From: Blastocystis sp. Blastoise
Lineage: Eukaryota > Sar > Bigyra > Opalinata > Blastocystidae
NCBI GenBank assembly: GCA_039096225.1
Contig: JBBPEB010000005.1
Coordinates: 1,313,501-1,377,500, forward strand
Direction of reading: 5' to 3'
Length of the DNA stretch: 64,000 nt
Position numbers and translations under genes: made by a program. Below the pieces are notes generated by a model that saw only the letters and a list, made by a program, of their open reading frames with translations, was not told the DNA's origin and searched no databases. Positions 1-14,786 of this stretch are shown here, piece after piece (within the stretch, counting starts at the first letter, position 1; each line of letters opens with the position of its first letter).

Positions 1-3000
1 CTCTACACCTTCTTTATATGTTTTTATATCATTTTGTAAATGAGGAATAAATAGAGGAGGACTATAAGCTTTGTTATCAAGTTCCTGTTGAATATCGAGA
101 TCTGAAGGAATAACAGTTCGACTAATACGATTTATAGGAGATATACTAGTATTTCTATTAGAACTTGTTAATAAGGTATTTTTATTCTTTTGTTTTTCTT
201 TATGATTTATTTTTTTTGTTTTTTTATTTATTTTTTCATCATTATTAGTTATATTTTCATTATTACTCTTATTATTTTCAATAATATTTTCATTATTATT
301 ATGAGGATGAGACAAAGAAATAGATATTAATGGATTAGGAGAGGATAATGGGTTTTGAGATGAATATCCTGAAGAAGAAATAGAAGAAGTTCGATGTCCA
401 GAATAATAGCCAAAAGAAGAATTTCGATGAGAAGGAGAGACAAGAGAAGGAGAACCATTTGAACTATATCTATTATTATTCCATAAAGGAAGAGGAGATT
501 GACTGAAATCTAATCGATAATTATTATTTGTATATATAGGTATATGAGATAATGTATTATTAGAAGAAATAGGAATTTGATTTGATATATTGATTGATGA
601 ATCATTCAATAGTTTAGATTGACCTATAGTAGATACTATAGGTATAGGTATATTTGAATTATTAAGAATAGGTGAATGACCATTAGTATAAGAATGAATA
701 CCTGATCGAGTAGGAGATATAGTTGAATTAGATATAGGATGAGGAGATGAAGAATTATTATTATTATTATTATTATTTAATATGATTTGAGGAGTAGATA
801 GATTATTATTATTATTTTCTTGATTTATAGATTTATTATTAATAGAAGATTGAGGAAGAATAACCATAGATTTCACACGATTTGTATTATTATTATTATT
901 ATTATTATTCATTTGATTCATTTTTGATGCATTTAGAGCATCTATATTAAGAGATCTTCTTGTTAATAATGATTTACGATCTATTATTATAGTATCAGGT
1001 AATTCATTATTCTCTTCAGAATTCTTATTTATAGTTGATGAATTGATTGGATCATGAGGAGATTTAGAATTATTATTATTATTATTATTATCATTTATAA
1101 TCTTTGAATCTTCTTCTATTGGACTTTTAGATCCTTTTTTAACTTTACGAATAATAATTTTCTTTACTTTTTTCTTATTCTTATTATCTTCATTTAAATC
1201 ATTATTATTATCATCTTTTCTATCTTCAATAGTTTCAGAAATAGGTGTTGTATTTTCAGAAACAGGAGAATTACTGTTTTTCTTAACAATCTTCTTTACT
1301 ATACGTTTCTTAATAATCTTTTTTACTTTACGTTTAGGTTTCTCTTCTGTTGATTCTATAGGTGTAATTGATTCATTATTCTCATTATTTTCTTTATGAA
1401 TAATATCAACATTATTTTCATTATTATTAATTATAATATTATTTCTCTTTGATTTATAAGAATCTAAACTACTATGTTTTGATGAAGAATTAGAATTCGA
1501 ATTCGATTTTGAATTTGATATAGAAACACTTGAGTTCATGGATTGATGTTTAGAATCTACTATAGGTTCATGAGATATATTTAATATAGACATAGAAGCT
1601 CTAGAAGGATGATTCTGTTTTGGTGAAGATAGTATATTCATAGACGATCTCATATTTCTTATTGTAGAAGAATCTATAGTTTTTGATAAAAATTCTCTTC
1701 TAGAATTTAAACTAAAATTATTCTTTGAATTATTTTCTTGAATATCTTCATTATTATAATTATTATTCTTTCTTTGATTCATATTCAATAGAGTTCCTCC
1801 ACGTAAGAAATTAGGATTTCCTACAACAGAATCTGCTGTGATTATCATCTTTTTATTATTATTATTATAAAATGAATTATTATGACTATTATTACGACTA
1901 TTATAAAGATGAGAACTATCTCCACTTCCATCAATATCTAATCCCATAGATAAATCTTCAGTATCATTACTATATAAATGATATCGATCTCTATCTTGAT
2001 TTTTAGAATTCATCTTATGATCAAAACTATTACTATTCTTATGATGATATTGTGAATAGGATAAATATAAAGAAGGTCTATTAATAGAATCTTGATCATA
2101 AGTACTACAAGTACTACTCGTACGATGGAAATTATTCATTGAATAAGATCGAGTTATATTTGCATTATAATATTCATTAAATGATATTGTATGAATACTA
2201 TGACTAAATAATGAATGTTCTAAATTCATATTCATAGTTGCTTGTAATAAAGGTAATAAACGTTCTTTATCATTATTATCTGTTGATTTTAAAATAGGAG
2301 ATGTAGATCCTATTGTTGATGAAGGAATACTATGAGAATCAACATTATTTATATCTATTCCTTCAGATATATTCATATCTGTATTACTATTAATAGAAGA
2401 AGAACGTTCATTATGAATAGAAGAAGAATCACTTGAAGGAAATTGTAAGGATATATATCCAGGAGAACTAAATGAACGAGTTATTGAATGAGGCTGTAAT
2501 TGTAATTGTTGTAAATAAGTATAATATAACTATAAAAAGGATTTTTTAAATTAATTTATATTAATATAATAATAATAAATATATACTTGTAAAGCTTTTA
2601 TACGTTTAATTCTTCGTTTAATTTCTTGTTCATTTTTATTTACTATAATAGATTTTTCTTTCCATAATTCATCTTGTTTCATTTTCTGTTGAGTTTCAAA
2701 AGCATATTGATTTTCTGTTAATCGATATTTACCTCGATCTCTTAAATCAATACCACTATTGATCCATTCTTGTGTTTCACTATGCCATTGATCTTCAATT
2801 CGATCACTTTCTTTTGTTGTCTCTAATTTCACAAAGGTCTTATTCATAAAATCCCATCGAAATTTATATCGTAATAACATAAATAATAAATATCTATAGA
2901 AATAGATATATTATTTTTATAAATAATTTAAAATATAATAAATAATAAAATAATAATAATAATTAATAAAAAAAACAACTTACAATAAAATAATAAAACA

Positions 3001-6000
3001 TGGAAGATAAACAAAGCAAATAATCATTGTGATTGTATTAATTTGGAAATTTTGATTTGTATATATATAAGGATAAGATCCTTTTGATAATTTGGGTCTT
3101 ATAATAATACCATAAACACCACTTTCTTTAATATTACATAGAATCATACTTTTTTCAAATCGATATTGAATTTCATCTAAACATTCAAATTCATTTCGTT
3201 TCTCATTTAATTTAGCAATACAATGTTCATCTTCTGTAATATCTAATGGATGACGATAATAAGTATTATTCTGAAGTACACGAGGTAATAACCATACTTT
3301 ACGAGGGAACATTAAATCGATCTCTATTGCATTCATTAACGATTCTACACGTTTATTATAAATATCTATAAAAGTTAAATTTAATATTAATCCATGTTGA
3401 ATTACAGGTAAATGTAAAGATAATAAAGAAGAATCATATCGAGGAGGTTCATATATAGCTATAGGTTTTCCTGAAATAAAACGTAATTCTTGAAGACGTG
3501 TATAATTATTAGCTTTATATGTATATTGATTTAATTGTGAAGATGATAATGTTGTTATGGATAAAAATATTGGTAAATTTGTAGAATGTAATTGAGCTAT
3601 ATAAAAATAATATATTTTATTCATTAATTAATATATATATATACCATGAGGTGTATGTATATAACCATAAAAATCATTCGTTTGAGTATATAAAATAATT
3701 TGTTTTGATTCTTGACCTAATAAAGTAATACGATAATCATAAGGAAGTATATCTCTTGGATTTAAATATAAACATTCAGATATAGAATAATGACAACTAC
3801 CATCAAAACATCTATAAATGATTTATTGTTATTGTTATTATTATAATAAAAAAATTAATATAAAAAATAATTAAAATAATAAAAATAAAAATAACAACCA
3901 TACCTATACATATTATTTGGACAATTATACAATCCTTTACATGATAATGTAGATTCTGTATTTGAATTGAAAGATATACATGTAGAATCAGGACATCTTA
4001 ATTGATTCTTCATACATCCATAAGTAATAGGACATGTTAATCTACAAATACCATCTGAACATAATTGATATGTAGATATAAAACAACTATATGTATTATT
4101 ATTTGAATATAGAATAGGAATAAAAATAGATAATGTTGTAGAATCATAATGAATATTAATTTGATTTGATTTTTCTTTAGAATAAATAGAATAATCATAA
4201 TAATGATAAGGTGAATAAATAGATCTTCCTACTTGTTGTCCTGATGGTGATATAAATATAGAATTACAATCGATATTGATATCTACACAAATACCATTAG
4301 GACATCTTTTAGGAGATGTAGTAGGACAAGGAGGAATAGGAGGACAAAGAGAAATATCACGAAAAGACCCATCAGGACATAATGTAATAGCAGAAAAAGG
4401 AGAAGGAGAAGGAAGAGATGAAAATAATGTTATATTTAATGTTTCACAATAAAGAGGAGAAGATACACATAAATCATTATAACAATGATAAGGAAGATTC
4501 TCAGGACAATTTGATAGTAATGGACAATCACCTTCATTTAATACACATGTACCTATAAAATATTTTTATTATAAAATTATTATATATATATACCATCAGG
4601 ACATTCTACAGGTAAATGTGAAGGACAAAAAGGAAGTTTTTCTGGATCTTGCTATATATATTATATTATTATTAGTATACAAATAAAAATAAAAATAAAA
4701 ATAAAATAAAAATAAAATAAACATCACCTACATACATTACAATTTATACATGGTTTACATAAACTATAATGAGCTACACAACTCATATCATCACATAGAA
4801 AAGGAATATCTTTTGGACAAATAGGTCTTTTTGGACAACTTCTATATAGAAAACTAATTTCTTGATCTGTTTCTTTTCCTTGTATTAATGTATAATTTTC
4901 TATAGAATTATAAGGATTATCAGATTGATCTTCATTTATAATATTTAAAGATAATAAAATAGGTGAATATCGTTGACCATGTAAAGGAATACAATCTCCA
5001 GAAGCACATGCTTGAGAATGATATATAGAACATCTATTTAATAATAAACATTGTGAAGGATGAGAAACACATTGACCATTTGGACATATATAAGATTGAT
5101 TTATAGGACAAGAATATGTATTAGAATTTAGAATAGAAGAACATTCATTTCTTGTAGAAACACAAGTACCATTAGAACATAATATAGGATGAAGAGGAGA
5201 ACAACCATTAATAAATGTACATTCATTAGCATTCCTTACACATTCTCCTCGAATACATTTATAAGGTCTTTCATGAGGACAAGAATGATATGTATATTCA
5301 GTTGTACAATTATAAGAATATTTCACACAACGACCTGTTGGACATTTATAGGGAGATGAGAGTGGACAACCTATATATATTATTATTATTTATTTATTTA
5401 TTAATATATATAATATATATGTAATAAATAAAACCTTACCATTATCACTAAGACAATCTTCTTCTTTTTCAACACATAATCCATTATATAATCCTGTTTT
5501 ACACATATAATTATAAGGAGATGTACATATAGTTCGATCAGTACATAAAGAAGAAGAAGCACGACAACTACCATCAGAACAACGAATATAATTTGTATTA
5601 TAATTACTTGTATTACAAGGCATAATCAAAGGACAATCTGTATACGATTTCACACATATACCTATAGCACATCGAATTGGTTTATCTTCACTACATAATG
5701 AAGGAAGACTAGAAAAATAAGAATATAAATATTGACGATCTACAAAATAAACTAAAGGAGATTCAAAGAGTTCTGAAGAAAATAAGGATAACTTATTATT
5801 ATTATTATTTATTAATGTATGTTCATATTCATTTAATAAAGGAGATGATTTCTGAAGATTATTTTCTGTAAAGAAAGATTTATCCATATATTTCATAAAA
5901 GAATCGATTATTGTATTATATAGAGTATTTATTATAGATTTTATATTATTCATTATTTTATTTATATAACTATTATTATTTATATCTGTATTCAATAATG

Positions 6001-9000
6001 AATTAACAAATAAAGAAGGAGAAGGAGATGTATCTTCAGGAATAAATGAATAAGAAGAATAAGGACAATAAAAAGTAGATATCATACATAAACCATTCTC
6101 ACATTGTTTATATGGAGCAACACATAAAGCTAGATAATAGTTATTTATTATTATAAATAAAATAATAAAATAAAATAAAAAAAAAAATAAAAAAATAAAA
6201 TAAACAAACATACGACTACATTCTTCATCTTCTTTAATACATTCACCATTATAACATGATTTAGGTTTAGAAGAAAAGCAACCATTCGAAAGAGGACAAT
6301 CTTCTATAGATTGACGACATGTACCATCTAAACAACGTATATATCCATTAGTATTACAAGTCCAATCACAAGAAGAATGATAAATATCTATATTATTCTT
6401 TGAACTATCTTTTGAATAACATATTAATGTATTATGACACCATCCACTAAATTGATCACTATTACAATTATCATTCGATGTACATTCTTCTTTTGAAGAT
6501 ACACATAATCCTGAAATACATTTATAAGGTTTAAACATAGGACATAAAGGTTCAGAACATAAAGAAGAATCACGAACACATGTACCATCAGAACATAAAT
6601 ATTTATCATAACTACAAAAACCAGTCACATAATGATCACTTTCCATTGAATATTTATCTAAAAAAAAATATTATATATTATAAAAAAATATATATTATAA
6701 AATAAAATAAAATAAAATAAATAAAAAAAAATTATAAAATAATAAAAAAAAACATACTATAATAACCTTCATATCCATTAATACAATCACTTCGATCTTT
6801 AACATATTCTCCATGAATACTACAGAAACTAGTAAATTTAGTAACTTGTCTTGCTCCTGTAGTAATACATTTTCCATTAAGACAATTAGAAGGTACATAA
6901 GGAGGTATAGGTGGACAATCATCTTCAGAAACATGACATGATTGATCCCAACATAATATAGGATTTGTAGTTGGACAATATAATAATGGACATTTCTTTG
7001 TTATAAATACACAACTACCATCATTACATAATTTATAATTAATAGGACAATGAATAGTATTAAGACATTGATTCTGATGATAATGACATAATCCATCACT
7101 ACATAAAATAGGTTTATTTCTTGGACATATACGATAAGAAGGACATTGTTCACTTTGAGATATACAACTACCCTCTATACATCGTTTACTACCTTTAGGA
7201 CAAAGAGGAGGAGGAATAGAATTCGATAAGATATTCGATTGAAAGGATGTATCTGTAGATAATGGATCCCAATAATATTTATTTATAGAAGTTAAAGATC
7301 CTTCTATAGAAGCAATAGGATCTCCTGTAGGTATAAAATAGGGAGATATACTATATATATAATAACTATCATCACTATAATGTATATTATATCTTCTACA
7401 AGGATAAAATTGATAATTACGTGAACATAAATGTTGATATCGATCTTTTATTTTATTTATACAATTATTTATATCTTCTTTATTATTATATACATTACAT
7501 ACATCTATATACATTTCTAAATATTTACTAACACATTGTTCTATTGTATGTTTTATATTTAAATCTGATTTATCATGATATTCTGTTATATCTAAATATT
7601 CTTCATTATATTCTTGTAAAGAATTATAGATATAAGGGAATATATTAGTAACACCATAAGTACTATCTTCAATCATATAACAACCTCCATCTTCACATCT
7701 CATTTCATTATCTCTACATACAGATATAGTAGGACATAAATAAGAATGTTCTACACATATTTTTTGATAATCACACATATAGAATCCTAATGGACAATGA
7801 TAATTAGATTCATCAGTACATAATGAATAAGAAGATACACAATAACCAGTATCACATAATATAGGACTCGTAGTAGGACAAATAACAGGACTTGAACATA
7901 ATAAACTATTTCGTACACATGTTTTACTAGAAGAACAATAATATGGATAAGCAGAAGGACAATGAGAAGTTAATAATATTGAAGAAGAAGGAATAGTTAT
8001 ATTTGTAGTAGTTTCTAAAGATTTATTTTATTTATATAGTTTATTATTTATTATTATTATATAATATATATATATACTTCCTTGTTGATTTCTTTCAATA
8101 AAATGAATTTGTGAATAACAATCTTTAGTATTTTCAACACAAGTACCATTATCACAAAGAATAGGTTTTTCAAAAGTACATAAGATACTAGGTCTACATT
8201 GTTGATAGAATAAAGCACATCCTCCATTAGGACAATTTATATAAGGAGATCGACAAAGAGGTGTTTGAGAACAATAAAAAGATGAAGGTTTACATGTATT
8301 ATCAGGACATAATACAAGAGGAGAAGGACATGTAAAGTTATTAAAGAAAATATATAAATATATAAATAAATATAATAAATATAAATAAATATTATAAATA
8401 TATAAAGGATATGAAACATGTGTTGGACATTCAAGCATAGAAACAACACAAGTATTATCATTACATTTATAAAAGTTCTTTGGACAATTTGTATAAATAT
8501 TAATGATTGTAGATTCATTTAAAGATTTTTCATAAATAATATTATTATAAGCATCTTTATGATAGAGAGGATAAGGAAATAAAGTAGTTTCTTCATTATT
8601 ATTATTAGTAGTAATAGTTTTAATAGAAGAAATAGCTTGAATATTATTATTAAGAATAGAAGAAGATGAATATAAATTCATATTTCTTGATCTTGTATTT
8701 GGTGCACTTTCAGATAAATTTAAATATAAGAATTTATTATCATATTGATAATTATAAGTTTCACCAAAAATAAATATAGAATCCGAAATACATTGATTTG
8801 AAGGAGATAAATGATAATATCTTGGACATGTAATTGAAGAAGGACATAAAGTAGCATTCTTAACACAATATCCTTGAGGACATCGATAAGGATAGGTTAA
8901 TGGACATGTTGTATATATACATTCAGATATACTATAATTATAATTATTATTATTATATTATTATAATATAATATATATATATACTTATGTGTACACATTC

Positions 9001-12000
9001 CATCAGGACATAAAATAAGTGGTTTAGGACAAAAACGAAGAGAAGGACATTCAATTGGATCAATAACACAACTTTTCTATTTATATATATATTATTAATA
9101 ATAATAATAAAATCATATAAAATACTTTATCCCAACATAAAATAGGAGCATAAGAAGGACATTGAATAGAGTTTTTATATTGATTACATTCTTCTATAGA
9201 TACTGCACAAGTAACTAGATCTCCACAAGTAATTGTAGAAGGTGGACAATGAACTTGTTGAGGACACATTTGTTTATTTATAGCTATTGTTCCATCAACA
9301 CATATTACTTTATTTGTATCATGTATAGGAAAAGAAGGACATCTAAAAATATATATATATTATAATATATTAATTATAAAAATAAATCAATCTATATACT
9401 TCATATAATTATCAACACAAGCTCCATTTTCACATATATATCCATGACAAGTACAATTATGAATATCTTGTTGACAACCTATATGAATATCTTCAGATTC
9501 ACGATTCATACAAGCTTCCATTCCTAGAGGACAAGTAAGACTATTATGACAATCATTCCAATCAGAAACACAATGAATAGTTTGTCCATTATCAACGAAT
9601 TCTATAGGATTCTTTATGTAATCACCATTCATATTATTATAACATATATAAGGACTAAGAGAAGAATGCTGCTTACATAAAGAAGGAAGGAAAACAAGAT
9701 TTGGTTGAGTACCTAATAATATCTTTGTATAGATTTCTGTATTTGTAAGATCATCCCAAGTAATATCTGTTAAATAAAAATCTATAGATCCATAACCATA
9801 TAAAGGAGATAATATAGTTAAACTATGTATATAAGGAGTCTGAGATTTGAAAGGAATAGTCAATCGAAGCTATATACATAGAAATTTTATGAAATAATTA
9901 TTATTAAATATATATATAAAATCATACAGATCTTTGTTTTCCACTTGAATCAAGAGTAATAATAGCAAATAGAGTTTTATTGGATGTATTAATATCTAAT
10001 AAATTCCCTAATGCATCACGAATCTTAATAATCATAGTCACATCTGTATATAGAGAAGTACTCTCTGAAATAAATGATATATATGTATTTGTATATTCAG
10101 GTTCTAAAGGAGAAAGAGGAGTAATTTTATTAAGAAATATTATATAGATATATTTTTATAATTATATTATATATAATATAAAGGATATAGATAATGATAT
10201 TGAAGATATGGATGATTATTAATAATAGGATAATATATATAATCACCAGAATAGATTAATTTATATTCACAAGTATAGGAATCCTTTATAAATATACAAG
10301 GGAATAGTTCAGTATGAAGAATAGGATTTCCATCACCCTCTATATCCAGTGATACATCCATTTCAATAGAAATAGAATAGGCATCAAATTCTATTGGACG
10401 TTCATATATATCATAAAGATATATATATATAAAACAAGTTGTATTCACACGTTCACATTCATCATTCTTAAGGACTATTTATATTTATATTTATTTATTT
10501 ATATATAGATTAATAAGAATACTTGTAGATTGATATCTGATTTGTGCTGGATACAGTTGAATCTTTAATAATGGAAAAGGAGAAGTTGAATTATAATATA
10601 ATTGAAGTGTATATTCAGTTAGTATATTTATTAAAGAAAATAATTTTTATTTTTTAAATATATTTATAATTATATAAATAGGATATAATTTCCAGGATGA
10701 GTAGAAGTTAAATCATTATAAATTATCAAATATTGACCTATATAAAAATATTATATTTTATTATATTATTATATATATACCAAGTTCTTTATCATATAAT
10801 TGAACAGTCAAATGAGGTGGAATAAACATTGTATTCGACTATATAGAATAATAATAATAATAATATATATATTATATATATACAGAAGATGTAATAGCCA
10901 TAGAGAATAGATTTGTGTCAAAATAGGTATATACAGGATTCTCATATATATCTACAGTAGATAATAAGAATGATCCTTTTGTCTATTAATATATAATATA
11001 ATATAATATATAAATATATACATTTTCTCTTAATCCATGTATACTACATAATCCATCAGGTAACTTATCTTCATTCTCTAAGGGAGAACAGGAATATATA
11101 TAGGAAGTAGCTTCTGATGGTTTTATAATAGCTTGTATTGGAGAATTCTATTCATATATATATATAGAATATAATAATATAATAAATATACTAATAAAGC
11201 TACTCCAGATCGTTTTACATATATATCATAGTTTCCAATTGTATATAAATATAACGAAAATACATATACATTTCCATAAATTAATATTGCATAACTATAT
11301 AGATATATAATAATAATAAAATATATATACCTATCAGTTTCTATACGAGTTTCATTCTTATATATTTCTATATATAATTCTTTTGATATATCTTCTTCTA
11401 TTGTATTATTAAAGGAGTGATTATTAAGAAAATATTTATTTATATAATAATATAATATATATATAATATAAAAGATATATCAAAGAGATGAACATGAATG
11501 AAAATTTGATTACCAGCTATATAAGCTATATATAGAAATAATAATGATAATAAATATATATATATATACTTTTATTAATTCCTTCATCATCTAATAATTC
11601 TATATATAATAAAATAATAAAAATACATATAATAAATACCATTTTTTCCATAATCTTCATAATTAGGAACAGGAATAGGATTATTATTAGAAGGGAAATG
11701 AATAAATGATTGTTGAGGGTCCATAATTGATGGAGAAATAATCAATTGAAATTGTTGTTTATAATGAATGTATTCAAGAGAAAATGTTATTGTGTATGTA
11801 TCAGCATCAATATAATACATTCTATATAATATAATAATAATATAATATATATAATATATACTTTGTATAAATAGTATTATGATCAAAAATAAAGATAGCT
11901 GGTTTATTCCCTGTGCAATAAGGTAAATCACATACATTGAGATTATTACCCTTAGAATCAATCACTTTATAATATAGTAATAATAATAATAATAATATAT

Positions 12001-14754
12001 ATACATGTTGATTTTAAGAATGGTTGAATATAAGTAGGATTAATATCATTACCATAAATATCTCGTGGATGAAATGTACAATTGAATTCTATTCCTGTAG
12101 TTAATTCATCAGGACAAAGTAAATAAGAAGGAGATCCAAGAAGATCTATATAATTATATTATTATTATATATTATATATATACTCATATTAGGATAAGCA
12201 TAAGTAGTAGTAGTAAGTATTTCAATATAGGGTTTATCTTCAAAGGATGTAGAAATAGTAATTGTATATAGATCTCGATAAGAAGAAAGATGAAGAGGAG
12301 AATCTATTAGAAACTATATAAATATTAATTATATATATATTATTAATAAATATACATGAATATGATTATTATTGAGAGTATAAGAATAGAGAAGAGGAGG
12401 AGAAGAAGTTAAATTGAATTGTTGATTTATAGGAATAGGACTATATATAATAAATAGTATATAAAAACAATATACATTTCATTATTATGAATATCTTTAA
12501 CAATAACATCTAATTCTCTTCTTATTTCAGGTACAAATCCCATACTGAATGTTCCTGAATAGGTTGATGATAAAGAATACTTTAAACATGTCCATGTAGT
12601 AATTGTCACTGATGTATCCAATATAGGCATATTATTATATAATAATATAAACGTATAATTACGAGCAGTAGGAAGATGAGGTATAGTTGTATATAGATTA
12701 AAGAAAATAATAGTATTTAATTATTATTATTAATATATATATATATAAAAGGATATTTATAAGTACCAGGTGATGTAGTTTCAACTATATACATGATTCC
12801 ATCATAATAATCTTCATCTATATTTATCCTATATATATTTATATTTATATAATAATAATAGAATACCATTTAAGATTAGATTGTTGACCCGTAATAATAT
12901 GCTGATTTTCATCAAATATTTGAAATGAAAAGAATGGATCAGTTTCTAAATTGACATTTAATATCGATGATACATGAAATTTAAGAGGAGATGTTAATCT
13001 ATACAGATATATAAAAAAATAATAAAAAATATATATACATGAATAGAGAATAAGGAAGAGAAGATAGAGTAATAGGAATATCTTTAGAGAATAGATTATC
13101 CTGCTTATTTTGAAAGAATAGACGTATATATAAATAAGGATATTCTGATTCAGTAAGACCAATAATAGAAGACATTTCAACAATATAATGAATATGAATA
13201 CTATAAATAAATAATATAAATAATAATAATAAATATACGTATTATTGAGTATATGTTTATCTACAGTAAAAGGAGTATCTTCTAAAGTATCAGCTCGTCG
13301 AATATCTATATCAATATATTCTCCTTCATGATTATATATAGAAAAAGAAGGATCTTCTTTTGAATATCCACCTTCTTCAATATAATATGTAGCATTCAAT
13401 GAATTAAAATATTCATCTTTTAAATTCATATAGATATCTCCACAAATAGAAATATTAGTAGAATCACAATAAGAAACAAATTCAATTCCAGTACCATGAA
13501 TATCAGTATGAGCAATATAAAGAGTACCAGGAACAACAGTTAGATAAGAATCATAGATATTTCCAGAAACTAATGTAATCAATGAAATCTTATGGAATCC
13601 TGATACTTTAGCAGGTATAGAACATGTACTAAGAAGACTTATTGAATCTGGATTCATAACATCATAATAAGTATTTCGATCTATATAAAATTAAATTAAA
13701 ATTATATATATATTATATATATACCTTCTACATAACTATAATCACATATTTTATATACACTTTGTAAATTAATTACTGAATTATTATATCTATAAATTAT
13801 ATATATATGAATAAAAAGAATAATAAAATAATTACATATCAAAGAATTTGATGTTTATAGGAATAATATCACCAGCAGTATAAAGAGAATCATGAGTTAC
13901 TTTTATTGTAGATGTACTATATATATATATAAGAGAATAATAATAATAATTAATATACATTTCAGTAGAAGGTATAGTAGTGATATTCCATTCTAAAGAG
14001 GACCAAATATTATCTTCAGATAAACAATCTATTTTCACAGTGATATTTCTAACTTTTGAAGGTAATTGAATAAATGTATAAAGAGGACAAATAGAAGTAT
14101 ATTGATATTCTTGTGTATATATATCAAGAGAAGGAGATGTTGAAAATGAATAAAAGGATTTCTGAGTATACTATATAATAATATTATTTAATAAATAAAT
14201 ATATATATATATACATCTCCATCACCTTTAATATACACTTTATATTTATCTCTTCGATTATCTAAACAATATCCATCATCATATATATCTCTTGTATATA
14301 TATACATATACGTTAATGTACCTGCAAAACTAATAGGACTGTAAAAAGTAGAATTAAGAAATATATATAATATTATTATTGAGAGAATATAATATAAAAT
14401 AAAATAAAAGGATATATAGATTTCAGTTTTCGAGCAATCATTAGGACTAATTCTACTTTGAATAGTACAATATATATAAGAATTAATCATATCAATATCT
14501 TCTTCTTCTTGATTTAGAAGACGTACATATAAATGACCATTAGAAATCTCACGAAAGAAACGAATGGATAATGTATATTGTGAAGTAGAATCCATAGTGA
14601 TTCTATAACTAAAGAATTGATCGGATTCACCTGGAAATAAAGGAATATCAAATCCTTCTGAAGATGTTACATATAATTTTATTATAAAATTATTCTGATT
14701 CACTAAATTATAATAACGATCTCTTACTATTAATGTAAACTATATATATTATTT

Positions 14755-14786
<32 letters not shown>

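Noticed and set aside
3760-9680. LDL-receptor class A repeats
   Set aside because: The modules have four, not six, cysteines and lack the acidic calcium-binding box.
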